Origin: Cristatella mucedo
Taxonomy: Eukaryota; Bryozoa; Phylactolaemata; Cristatellidae
Length of the DNA stretch: 64,000 bases
Reading direction: 5' to 3'
Assembly (NCBI GenBank): GCA_009760855.2
Contig: WPIO01000001.1
Span: forward strand, 23,544,001-23,608,000
The notes below the pieces were generated by a model, which was not told the origin of the DNA, searched no databases, and saw only the letters and a list, made by a program, of their open reading frames with translations. Both the position numbers and the translations under genes were made by a program. This document shows, piece by piece, positions 45,388-59,300 of this stretch (positions within the stretch are counted from its first letter, which is position 1; the number at the start of each line of letters is the position of its first letter).

Positions 45388-48352
45388 GTAATGCTGCGCG
45401 ATGAACCAGATTCGGAGATTGAAGCGACACGGTTGAGAATGCCATTATCTGATGCAGCCGACGCTCCGTCTTGGACGCGGCCATTTTCTTTTCTCTCTGG
45501 CACTAACCGATCGTGCAAGGGAGAACTCGTTTTAAAGATCGCATGTGCTTCAGATCCTGCAGCGTGAACAAAAAGCACAGCCGAAATCACTCGCATTAAG
45601 ATTAGTGAGTGACTGACAACAACCATTGCTTTAAAAACCCTCGAAGATTTATTTGTAGTCATTAGTCGTAAATCGTGATTTAATCAATGTGTTTTAGTGA
45701 ATATTTCTTAATTGCCAACAGTAGGACCTAGTTTTTGCAACGGGCACATAAAATTTTCAAATACCAGCGATGCTGCACCAGATGAGAAGCTGGCAGCCGC
45801 ATAAGTAGTCCTCGTTGCTTATGGACAGGCCTTTCTCAGTTAAAGAAAAAAAGGCTTATCACCACCACTTACAGCAGCGATAAAGGATCGTCCACAGCAG
45901 GATTCGTGCCCACGACCTCGGGGCCGAGGTCGTGAAAAGCAACCGCCTTACCTAGTGAGTCATACTAATAGTTAATAGTTTAATTGTATCATTTAGAAGA
46001 GCACTTGTTTCCATTACTAGCCATCCCGTCCGATCCCGATCTACGAATAAGGACTGTCTACAACGTTGACTTGCGAAAAACTTAACTACCTCAAGGGATC
46101 TGTTGCCTAGATTATTGCAATTTCATTTTGGCTGGACTGCCTTCATAAGCCACTATGCCACTGCAGCTGGTTATAAATATGGCTTCGGCAAGTTAAAAAA
46201 TCCCAGAGGCTTGACTATGTGTCTTCTTTGCTGGAGGAGTTTGATGGCTTCCAGTTGATCAACGGATACAGAGTAAAGTTCTTACCAGCTAGGCTACTGC
46301 CGCTAGTGATGAATATGGCTTTGTGTTCGCTATTGAAAACTCTCCTTCGTGACACCCGCATAGTCTTTGTGACCTGGTGGAAGCGCCGATAATAATAATA
46401 ATAATAATAATGCACTTGATAAAGCGCCTTCAGAGAACTTAATCTCTCTCTAGGCGCTTTACATTTGCTGCAAAGGGAAATGCAATGGAATGGTGAGTAA
46501 TATCATGCTTAATAAACAAACAAAGTGAATAACATGGTTATAGGTGACATGCACAGGTTCAGCATGCAAATGTGGTTAGTGGCAGCATGCACAGTGTCAG
46601 CACGCATAAGCACATCAAGGACGAATCACAGGGACCCACTAAATGCTGTCCTAAATAGGTGTGTGTTTTAGGTTCTTTTTAAATGTGGTCAAGTCAGGGG
46701 ATGTTCTGACGAAAGTCGGGAGGGAGTTCCAGGCTTTGGGAGCATATGAACTAAATGCATAGTGTCCAAAGGATTTGAGGTTTGTACGAGGTATTTGTAG
46801 ACTGTTGGATTCCGAAAAGCGGGTGGTACAATGCTTGGCCTCATGGGGGAGTATATCTGAGAGATAGGCTGGAGCCAAAGAATGAAGTGACCTAAAATTG
46901 AGCAACAAAACCTTGAAGTCAATCCTTTGCTTGACTGGTAGCCAGTGCAGCTCGGCGAGAAGTGATGTAATTTGGAAACTGCGACGCTCACGACAGACAA
47001 GCCTAGCTGCCGAGTTTTGCACCAGCTGCAATCGCCTGATCGCACATGCTGGTAGGCCATTAAGCACAAGCAGGGATGCCGACGGTAGCAGGCCATGATA
47101 GCAATAAAGAATGTCCATACCATAATAATAAGTCCACGTCGTTAACGTAGAGCCGAATGTTTCACAGCCACAGAGGGAATGGATTTTCGGCATATCCAGT
47201 TCATAATTATTAAGATTCTGGAAAAGCTAATAACATCCAGTCGTTGCATAATCTGGCTCGTCGGACTCAGCCAACTTTTTGATAGTGAGTCAGGCACAGC
47301 ACAAGAGCCTGTTAGCGTGTGCTCACTCCATAGATGGACAGCAGTTATCACTTGCTCCGAGCGAGTTAGTCGAATCACCAACTCAAGATGCAATATTTAT
47401 AAGATTGCGTTTTAAATAATTTGATATTTCGATTGCAGGAAGATATGGTCCATCTTCAGCACGTGGTTGCTGTTCTGGATAGGTTGGGCTATGCGTTCAT
47501 TGGAGGCGAAAGCAACGAATGGGATCTGCTTTGGTCGCACGACTATCCTTTCGGCGAGAGCGACAGCGAATACGCGCTCGCGAACATGCGCCCTAATCAG
47601 AAGGCAAGAAATAGCTCCGAACGGCGCCGCGCTTTTCCCGCACATTTCCCGCCACGTCGCCGACTGCTGCGAGCACTCTATAGGCTTGGCCTGTCCTTTT
47701 GTCCAGGTCAACAAGTGGCCGGGCACGGGCTTCGTGACGAGCAAAGTAGGGCTGGCTACCACTGCGCTTAAAAGAGTGCCGCGAGCTTTCCGCATGCCAG
47801 CCGAGAAGTCGCAGCTGGAGGAATACGTGAGTACAGTCGACGCTCTGCCGAGCGCTCGCCCGAATCGCAAGCTTTGAGCGGGCCCGATGTTACGTACGTG
47901 GAGTTGCTTTGTCTACGATTAAAAATTGAGCATGGAATTAGATCTCACTTTCGTGACATCATTTCCACCTGCTATCTTCAAAATCTACCGGCCAGTTCCA
48001 CAGCTCGCGTTGCGTAAAGAACGGAGAGAGAAGAGGAGAGAAGATAGAAGACGGAGGAGAGGGGAGGGGAGGAGAGGGAAGATGAGGGGTGACGAGGAGA
48101 AGGGAGAGGAAAGAGGAGAGAGAAGGGGAGAGGAGAGAGGGAAAAGGAGAGGATAGAGAAGAGGGTAGGAGAGAGAAGAGAGAGAGAAGAGAGAGAGAAG
48201 AGATAGAGAGAGAGAGAAGAGATAGAGAGAAGAGAGAGAGAAGAGATAGAAGAGAGATAGAAGAGAGATAGAGAGAGAAGAGAGAGAGAAGAGATAGAAG
48301 AGAGATAGAAGAGAGAGAGAGAGAGAAGAGAAAGAGAGAAGAGAGAGAGAGA

Positions 48353-48440
<88 letters not shown>

Positions 48441-48447
48441 GGGAGGG

Positions 48448-48487
<40 letters not shown>

Positions 48488-51400
48488 TAATGAAATAATT
48501 TCTGTAAGTGGCAGTAAATGGCAAGTAGTACAAAAAACTTTTTAATTTACCGGCAATATTTCGACTTGTATTTGCTTAGAGCGAGCGCAAGCTTAGTATT
48601 TTGATTCTGCACGCCAGCTTGTGATACTATGCCTAGAAATGCGTCTGAATAGTTGCATATCTATTAGTTTTGGAGGTCGGGCATCTAGGCAAAGGACTGG
48701 GAGGAAGGCTTGGTCCCTTCAGGCTCTACCTAGAAGTGACCTGAAATCTATGCAGGTACTGCCGTGCCCCACTGACTCATCCGGGTTCTGCTGCCCTGTC
48801 ACTAAATGGCCAACGACAAATACCATGGATTGACGCTTTCCTACTGTGATACAAGTTTGCTTCTATATCGAATAGCGATCAACGTTGATTAGCCTGTTCT
48901 AAATTGTTCAGTTGATTTTACTGCTTAAGGTTAAGCAGTAAAATCTTCTTGACATGATGGCTGCGAATATGCAGGAAATTTGATCTTTACGGCTGTATTA
49001 AACGCAGTACATTTGGCTAGGGAACATGAACAGTATATAAACAAATAGATTGAGGAACTGTAGTGCGCTTTCTATGGGGCCCTTGGCTATAATTTCATGA
49101 CAATTCGTCACGCTTGAGGCTTCCCTAGAATCTTTTAATTTGAGATAGACCGGAAACTGAGTATTTCTCTCTTCGCCCGTTAACACGTCTCCGACGTGCT
49201 GCTTTGCGGTATAATATCGCCGAGCTAGCATTGTCCGTTATATTGCTATCGTACTGAAAAGCCTTAAGTGGCCAGAGAAGGGATCGCTTTTACTTTAGTG
49301 ACTGTTTCTGACTGGCAAAACGCCCCACCCTACATGTTTTCTCATACAGGGGGGAGGGTCATAGCTTGACAGTAGTGCACATGCTTCTCGCACGTTGGGG
49401 TCGCTTGAGTCCCAGCTAGTAGTTCAGTAACCGGAAGCGATATTTCGCTGCTCTTCCTACGAGCAGAATATCTTAGAACCTAGCAACTTAAAGTCAACGC
49501 TAGCCTGGCTGACCAAGATACTGTCTACAGACCGGTTTCAAACTCTGCCTTAACATTCTTGCAAAGATCCGTGTGCAATCTGATGCTAGACTTGCCTGTC
49601 GGTGACTTTGCAACTGCCATATACATTACACCACTTCTCAAAAATCTGCACTGGCTCTTCGTCAAGCAGCGTATTTACCTCAAGGCTCTATCAAAAATGC
49701 AGGTTCTTTCTCTGGCTAAATTATCCCAAAAACCTTCGAATCAAGTTTCACTTCATACCGTCCGCTCTTTGGTTGCCATCAGACTGAGCGTCGTACCATC
49801 TCATTTTCTGGCGTAGATCATTTTAGCTGTCTAATCAAACTCGAAGCCTTTTGAGGCTGTGTCTTCAAACTTTTCATTTCCTCACAGCTCTAGCTGGGTC
49901 CTTGTGATTAACACCTTTCGCGTGCTTACACGTGCCGACACTGTAAATTTATTCACTAATCGTACCGGCATGCATCCTTTGCAGCATATGCAAATTGCCC
50001 ATAAATAGATTCGGTTCGCTGATGGCACTATACAAATTTATTTTCATTATTACTCCATTCATACGCTCCCCAGCCTGGAGCTAAATCCTGACTTAAGTGA
50101 ATCAATCGCCTGTACCGGGTGGGAGTTACGCCCCACCCGAAAGGAGTTATCTCCCCCACAGCACATTTATTGATATTTCTTAAATACTAAGGTAACGATT
50201 GGCATGAAAATTGGCACAAACAACAAGGGTAGCATAAGCTATTTTTTGACCTAACCATAGCTGTTGTGATGACCTGTAAAAGTCAAGGTCACGTTTTCAG
50301 CTGACGTTAGCCAAACATTGCTATCTTAGAAATACAACAAATTTATTACTATGCACTGTATAAATATGCCAAAAGTCTCAAAAGACGCAGGACAATTTTT
50401 TACGCGAATGTTTTTAAAAGATAAATGAAAATGTTTGGGGCGTGTAAGCAATCACAGTGATCAGCAAAAGTCGAACATGTGACATTGAAGGACAGTGGCG
50501 CCATAGTTACTTGACATACAACCAAACCGTGAGACATCCATGTGAAACAAGCCGACCAGAGCATATATTCCAAAGTCGATATGACCATAATCGGCCAAGC
50601 TGTAAAATTTCAAAGGTTCAAAGCCTGACCATTCTGGAAGCACAGTCAATGTTGCCAACGTATAGTTCAACCAGCTGGCAGCACATACCTTGATGTCAAA
50701 AGGTTCATAACCGTCATAACTAGATGCCAATACTGCCGATATATCTTTGTGGAAGAGCCCAGAGTTAACGCTGTCATCATAGATAATGAAAATTTGGTTG
50801 GCCGTCCCTCTGCCAGCATTCATCATTGCAGCTTTCTGAGCCCAAACCAAAAGTATAGGCAAGTGCAAAGACAACCAACGACCAGGAGACAATCGGTGAC
50901 CAATTAGTTACCAAGCTGGCATGTATTAGCGGCACTAGCTGCGTAGCGAACCGAGAATTGCCTTAAAAAGGCATTTCCCTGCTACAATAAAGACTGTCTT
51001 TCGGTTCTGACCAAGACAGTACACGGTGGCAGACAGGCACACGATCAACCCTGTGCGATTGCTGGCAGCTGGGCAATAAGCAACAACTAACAGTAAGGTG
51101 CATCGTAACTTTTATCTGGATCTGTATTCTTTTTAGCCCTGTTCACACATGCATTTCTCTTTTTTGGCTTCCCTGCATTTGGCCTTACCTTGAGCATTTG
51201 TGACGGTGCGCTCGTCATACTTGTTTATGAAGGTATCCACGCGTTCCCCGATTTTAATTCTTAATCTTTGAAAAACTGGTTTATAACCATCCAGTCCTTC
51301 AATTTTATGAAGACCCATCATACGTCGCAAGACATACATACAGCATCAGCACCCGAAAACTTGTTCATTTGGGGCTCTCCGTCTATATACGATTATAAAG

Positions 51401-54400
51401 CGACTCTCATGCAAACGTTTGCTAAGTAAGTTGTCATTCGACACTTTCTCATATGCCTTTCTGACGGCATTGGCAGTACGTTTGCAAGTAATGAAGTCGT
51501 AGTGTGCGGCGTGTCTAAAGGGCTGGTTCTTGGTGAGCCGTAATAGCACACTAGGTAAGGCGGTTGCTTTCCTGACCTCGGTCCCGAGGTCGTGGGTTCG
51601 ATTCCTAAGGTGGGCGATCCTGTATCGCCACTGCAAGCGGTGGTGATAGCCGTAAAGGCTCTTCTGTCGCTATACAAAAAGAGGCTGTTTAAGCAGCTAG
51701 GATTTGTTTTTGCTACAGCATCCTTATATTTGCACCATGAACCCTCTCCATTGCGGTAATGGCGGTGGTCTGGTGCATCGTCGTCGTTAAAATAATGATA
51801 CAAAACTTCATACGTCTTTTGTCATAATTTCTAGATTATCGCGATTCTCTCTAATTGTTGGCCCACGTTTCTTATGCAATTTGGCAATAACTATTTTTCG
51901 CCTTACCCTTGCCGTTAAACTTATGCATCACTTGTTTTTTGGTGCTGTAAGATCCAGCCACTGTCTGCCGAGTCTCTTTGAAACATGCACCATACCCGTA
52001 CACATTCAGCCGGTGCACGGTTCATCGCGAACGACACTCTGCTGCTGCAGGGTCAAGCTCTTGCTTATCGTCTTTCGTTCTTTTATCATAGCTATAGCTA
52101 TAATCTCCTTTTATTATTTCTTCAACACACATTCCTTATTGGATGCGGGACAACGAGGCGTTGTCTCAATAGGACAGTCACGCGCCATACACTTTAGAAC
52201 TAGTGTGTTAGCCATACCTTTCAATCCGGTTTCTTCAAGCCACACGTGGAAATTGCACCTGGGACGACGTGCGTAAGTCTTAAGAGACGATGCTAGCTGT
52301 TCCGGGTCATGCATTCGATTACCACAAACCATTTTAAATCTGCTCACTCTAGACTACGCGGCGCCTTTTAGGGGTGGGCGTGCCTGCAACCGCTAAGCCT
52401 ACACTGCGGCATTTTCCGAGGTCGACCGACTGGACTCGATGTGCTTCGAGACTTCGTCCGCCGACTGCAGCCCAAGTTCGCTATGTCTCGTCCACGTCGT
52501 TCTGCTGCTAACTACGAGGATGGTGCCTTAAGTACAGGCCGCGATGCAACTAGTGTTAGTTCATGACATTTTCTGGCTTGAGATTTAAAAATAAGCTACA
52601 AACCAAACGTTTCCTCACAAAATTTCTTCCGCCCGTGTGAAAAGTTTTTTTAAGCGTATACATAGTTTCTTTTAAGCGTATAGTTGCCGAAACTGCTCAT
52701 GTCATCGCTATGCAATTGACAAGCTTCCTTTCCAGCATATTTTAAGTGCCTAGAAAGAAATGATATTTACTTCTCTTAGGGCGCTATGCAGAAATGTATT
52801 ATTATTATTATCACTACTATTATTTTGTTCATTGAAATTTCAGGCGTACTCTTGCACTTGACAGCCAAGCAGATCTATGATGTATGGTAACGAATTAAGA
52901 GCTCAACAAAAATGCTGTGAGTTATAGAGAAACAATAAATCTTATACATTGAGATATCACGGATACGTTCGCCTTTTTATTCTTTAGGCTAAAACACATC
53001 CAAATACAAAATGGATACAAAAGGACAACAGACACAGGGGAATACGAATACGACAACTGAATGGTGAGTATAAAAAAGAGTGCTCAAATGTAATTAATAT
53101 TCCTAGAAACTGATGCCTGTATAAGGATTTGTGAATTGGGAATCTTCTGCCCGGAAGAACCTCAGACAAAGTAGGAGAAGGGTAAGGGACGAATATCAAA
53201 TCTGTATTGCAATGTTTCAAACCACCCATCACGCTCATGCGTAAGCTCAGCAGTGGAAACTCAATACTCACCAACACGTTAAACCCCACAGAGGCCACTC
53301 TTAAAACCTCTCAATGGAATGTCCTATATCAATGCAAGAAAAATGACTTATAAAATGCGACATGACTCCGGATGACGCCGTGGACTTGATTTCAGTGACC
53401 GAACCTGGCTAAAATCTACTAATTGTCTGACGTTTACCTACGCCACAGCTGCTGAAGGTTTCTTTTTCTTTTCATACGATGAGGTTAGTGAAAACTTGTA
53501 GAGTAGCAATTGCCACTCATTCCTCGCAGCATTTTAAATCATTTCAAGAACCCTAGAAGCATTCTTTCAAATCTCTTTTACTTAACACTACCAAACTAAA
53601 TCTGACTAATGATTGCAGTCGGTTATCGCCTCTAGGCAACAATATTTGCCTTATTTCTAATTTTTCCGGTCAAAATTGGTTCTGTTTTTGAAAAATATTT
53701 TTACATGCTTTTACAGGGTGATTTAACACTCATTTTGATAGCCAAACTGAAACCTTACTTGCAGAATTTTGCTCATTTTCTGTCAATTTTTGTTCATGGC
53801 TTATGCACCTTTAATGTGAATTTTAGATAGCACCTTAGATTAATCATTCCACCGCGAAGATATGTTATCGGCCCTTTTAGTTGCCAAATTCTACTCGTCT
53901 GACCAAATGCGAATCTTCTTTCCTCTGCAGTATGTATCCGTTGCGGAGGAAAACATCCTCTGCAAATCCCGTAGCGTTAAGAATCATGACATTAAAGCGC
54001 AACGAGAAAAATAGCTTTCTCACCACTGCTACTCAATCTTCCATCTGACCTGGCCTCACTGGGGAAACGCTATATACAGATCCTCACTTAGGTATGTTCT
54101 CGATGAGTATTCTTCCATGACTAAGCACATTGTATCTTTTGCCCGGCAGCCAAGGGTTTTCTGGAAATTTTAAACTTGCTAGAACTACAAAGCACAACCT
54201 AAAAAGCACAAGTAATCAGGATTGACTTCATCATCAAACAAGCGTTTTTGTAGGTCGGATCCAACCACTCAAGCTAAGACCAAGTTTAGCATCTAAATGA
54301 ATAGGATGAAATCACAGATGCGCAACACAAAAATACCCATGTCGACCTTCAAGCCTCTCTTGAACCGCTTCATAATCAACACCATGTCACCACTAGATGT

Positions 54401-56261
54401 CATCTAGGTGAGCTAGTTAGTCGTTTTTCAGCTCTTTCGGTAGCAGGATAGATAAAATCAGAGAGTTCGTTCCCGAGGTAACATCTTCCCTGGAGTCTTC
54501 AGCTTCCGATTCTCTTGCTGCACTTCGATGTCCGCCCTAGTGGTTTCCCTTGCTGCCCTCATCTCGACTTCCATCGCCCAGTCAAAGAAGACTATAAGCC
54601 CTCTAGCTCTCAAAGGTACTGCTTTCCATCTGAGATGCCCGGATTTACTATTTTGCTGCATAACCACCATAGGAACTCGTGCCTTAAGCCTCGGGCTCCG
54701 CCCGAGAATCTTCCAAAGAGCGAACTTCCATGTCATTCATTAAGAAGTCGCCACTAAACCGTGAGAACTTTACCAACTACCGCTAATTCTTCTTATTTCC
54801 GTTCTTATTTAAGATACTGGAATGACTAGTGTTAGGCCTATAAATGCGGATATCAAATTTTAAACAGCCCCTAAGTTCAAGTCAGGTTTTAGAGCAAATA
54901 ACTCCTCATAGTCATTACTGCTGCGAGTATAACGACCTTTTCAGGAATGATAATCTAGGTAGAATCTCTTCCTCTAGCTCATTATTCGTCCCGTCTTGGC
55001 GTCGAAGGCACCGGGCTACACTGGTTTTAAGTTCTAATAAAATAGATGGCAAAGGCTGACGTTCATCTGCTTATTCATTTCGTTTGTTTTTTCAAGCATG
55101 ATTTTACTTACCATTCAATTGCATTTCACTTTACAGCAAATGTAAAGCGCCTAGAGAGAGATTAAGTTCTCTGAGGGCACTTTATCAAGTGAATTATTAT
55201 TATTATTATTCTTATTAGCCTTTGAAATATGGTGTGATCCGGTAATGATATTTAGATTGAATCGTTTTCGATATTAATACTCTTTCTCCTGCCAATATAA
55301 TCTACAAGCAAATTATTATAATGATGACAGATAGCTTTGCTTACACTTTAATCTCTTCCTGCCTTTCAGCATCTCACTCTTAACTCCCATGCCGCATGTA
55401 TTGCTGATATTGACTCTTGGTTCGCTGCAGTGTTTCAAATTGATGATAAAAAACCAACTTCCTAATTATTGCTATAACTATTGTTACTCAGAAATCGAAA
55501 AGTGTATGCATCTGAATTGACTCAACCAATATATCTCCTTTAGCATCTGCACACAATCTGGGTTCTCTCTTCCAAAATGACTTAATTAATTAATTGATGC
55601 TAACCACTCGCTCCACACTCAAATCTGCCTACTTTTGCCTGCTTAAAATTGTAAATGTTTTGGCTAGCTCAAATATGGACACCGAGGCGAAGCCAATCTA
55701 TTCGTTCATATCATCCAGGTTAGGCTTCAGTAACTCGTGTGTAGATCTTCCAGTTTTTGCAATGAGACGCTCACAGTTTGTGCAAAACTCTGCAGATAAT
55801 ATTTTCTGTTATAAATTTTGTCGCTTTCACATTGCACCGCTTCTCATCACGCTGCGCTGGGTCCACGTCAAGCAGCTTATCGATTTTATGATGCTGTCAC
55901 TCAAATGTAAAGCGCCTAGAGAGAGAGATCGAGTTCTCTGAGGGCGCTTTATCAAGTCCATTATTATTATTATTATTATTTATGTCCCTCTATTGTCTCG
56001 CTCCGTCATACCTATAGGAAATTCTTAATGACGTTTTCAGTCGCACCACGCGCTCTGCTGACTTTGGTCGCTGGGGGGGCCTCTGAGGAAAATCTAATCC
56101 TGTGGAGACCGTGCCCTCAGTTATATGATCCCATAATTCACTACCGACTGACATCAACTCATCTTCTGATTTAAAGACATTCACAATAGTGAAAAATCTG
56201 CCAGTTATTCACAGCCTTCGCTCTGTCGGAGTGAATTGTCTTTGTGAGTGTGTGTGTGTGT

Positions 56262-56329
<68 letters not shown>

Positions 56330-59300
56330 GATGCGAAGCTGTGCATTTAATTACCGGCCAATCTTTATGCCATCTTGCTGTCTTTTTCAGCATCATTAAA
56401 GTTCTAGGAAGAGATTTGGGATCTTGTGAAACTATATATACATGTTTTATTATTATTGTAAAAACATTACCTCTGGAGCGTCGTCCAAGTTGCAGACGAA
56501 GTGTTTTAAGGTGTTGGTCACGTGTTCTTGAATGCAAGCTTTATTATATCTCGATGCTTCAGTAAAATGTTAACTTGCATGCCAGACAGATATGGCATTC
56601 TTGATCATTTTTCATTTAAAATGTTACATAAAGAGAGGTAAATATATATTTTACGAAAAATTCATGCTGTCGTTTGGTTGTCGATATATTTCCAATTCAT
56701 TTGCTTAATTAAAAACAAGCACTTGTGCACGCGATGTGTGTGTATTAGTCATGCCATGGATTTTCCGTAATTTCTATACGTCAAACCGACTGAATTTTAT
56801 TTTTAGAGCTAAACCTGGACGGCGATAATTTCGTGCAAGAGTTTGTGGACCCTCCCTACCTTATCGGTGGTAGAAAGTTTGACTTCGGCGTTTACACCAT
56901 AGTTACGTCAATGGATCCTCTCCGGATATACATAATAAACCATGAAATGCTCGTCAGGTCAGAATTTGGTTTTTTTCCTGCTCAGTGTAGAGACATCTGC
57001 TCACGAAACTTGCCTCTATGAACCCTACTACTAATAAATAATTGTACTTTCAGTGACCTCTTTAAGATCGATTTTTAAAGTGGATATGTTCAATATCAAA
57101 TTGGATAGCTCAATTTATATTTTGCAGAGTAACAGCGTGTTAACCCGTTTATGTTCTAGATTCTGTGCAGAAGACTACTATCCCTTTGATGAGAATAATA
57201 CAAAAAAGTATGTCGTGGATGACAATTACACACCCATTTGGGAGGTAACTAAATCAAAATAAAATTCATCTCGATATTGATGACCATGACTCACTATTGT
57301 GGTGCAAATACCAATGTACTTCTGTTTTATAATGCTTCGTTTTAAGCTATCGGCGAGCAAAAAGTATAACGCTGATCTTGATTACACCAACAAGCAAAGT
57401 CTAACGCACATCCTCAAGTCACAAGGTATGCTATACGAAAGCTGCGCGAACTGCGAGCTTCAACTTCAATTCAAGCTGCTACGGCGATCCTACGTGTCAA
57501 GTGCCTTCAAGGAGGCAACTGTGATAACCATTGAATTGGGTAACTTTTATTTTCAAGTCGTAACTTGGGTGTTACAAGCGATTGACAACTCCTTTATTGT
57601 AGTGCAATTACTGTAACAATTAATAAGCAAGCTATGCAAGTACTGACTTCAGGATTCAATAAAAGAAATCTCACTCTATAGGACCTAGATTTAATTGAAA
57701 CTTTGTTTTTTGTCTCTGTGTTCTTCAGTTGTTTTACCTTATTGAATCAAGTGGGTAAATAAAATGTGTGATTTATTTGAATTGGATTGACTTGAATGAA
57801 GCTAAAAGTAAGAAATGGTTGTTTAATCGAGGAATGACATCTTACGTGGAGAACATTGTTGCAGCTCAGAAATATGAGGTCTCCAGCGAAGCCTTTAGTA
57901 TTTCTGCACAACGCTGCATAAAAATGTCCTACCTTCAAGTTTTAGTATTGCTATACTAATTCGCGTATTCGCAACGTGTTCTCCAAAGCGAGGAGTAAAT
58001 CCATTGTGACACGGTGACTTTGCTAAAGATATGAATTGAATATTTGAGATACAAAATTTATGTTTGCAGGAGTTAACGTCCAGAAGATGTTTCATGAAGT
58101 AGAAGAAACTATAAGAGAAGTATACGTTGCCAAGCAGGCCGAAATGATAACAGTCACAATGCAGCACTACAAGTCGCTCAGGTCAGTCGCTGCCTATTCC
58201 TGGTAGTACGCAGCATGCCAAGCACTTTTGTCTTTGCTTGCTTGACTAGCTACTAAGTCTATTGTAATTCAACCACACTATAGAAACTTCTTCGAGCTGG
58301 TGCGGTTCGACTTTATGCTTGACAAGGATGCCAATTTGTACTTAATGGAGGTATGTATGAGTTTAATAATAATAATAATAATATTGCACTTGATAAAGCG
58401 CCCTCAGAGAACTTAATCTCTTTCTAGGCGCTTTACATTTGCTGCAAAGTGATACGCAATAGAATAGTAAGTAAAATCATGCTTGAAAAACAAACAAAAT
58501 GAATAACATGGTTAGGGGTTACATGCACTGGGTCAGCATGCAAATGTGGTTAGTGGCAGCATGAACAGTGTCAGCACGCATAAGCACATCGAGGACGAAT
58601 CACAAGAACCCACTAAATGCTGTCCTAAATAGGTATGTTTTTAAGTTTCTTTTAAATGTGGTCAGGTCAGGGGATGTTCTGATGCAGGTCGGGAGGGAGT
58701 TCCAGGCTGTGGGAGCATACGAGCTAAATACACGGTCTCCAAAGGATTTAAGGTTTGTACGAGGTATTTCTAGACTGTTGGATTCCGAAAAGCGAGTGGT
58801 ACGATGCTTTGCCTGATGGGGTAGTATCTCTGAAAGATAGGCTGGAGCCATAGAATGAAGAGACCTAAAAGTGAGCGACAAAACCTTGGCAGTTTCAACT
58901 TAAGGGTGAATCTGTATACTAAAGACTTTAGCAGAAAGGTTGTATTATAAAAAGATCGTCGCTACGCGCGCCAGCTTGTCGTATTCACCGAAGTTAAATT
59001 CGAGTTATAAGACACAAGAAGCGATGCTGTTGCCATTGAATTTTTAATATAAGATATTCTCACTGGTATTCGTTCTGCGTGCGGCACTGCTTTAAGGAGG
59101 CTCTACGGGCTGCCGATGGGTCACAAAAACGTAAAAGATGCGTATTGAGCTGGACGAGAAGACACAAGCAGCCTTCAGCCGGACTGATGGAGCGTGCCAT
59201 CCGCTTCGATTGGCTGGTTCGTGCGCGATTCAGTAGCTATTTAAAAGGGCTACACAATAAGGATTGCAGTCAATCAGCGGAGCGAAGACGTGCCGGTACT

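Noticed and set aside
47926-48533. Frames rich in Arg/Glu (plus) or Ser/Leu (minus)
   Set aside because: Low-complexity translation of the polypurine tract.
53940-54014. Candidate TTLL exon 4 (acceptor CTCTGCAG, then a frame with KSRSVKNHDIKAQ)
   Set aside because: It resembles the K-N-HR-I block, but it aligns better with the LINE-A endonuclease region near 12.8 kb, has no donor in the right phase and lacks the Arg. The real exon is 52988-53063.
57426-57616. Continuation of TTLL exon 7 in the open frame (MLYESCANC onward)
   Set aside because: A good GTATGC donor ends the exon at 57425, and exon 8 continues the family sequence in phase. The read-through segment has no similarity.
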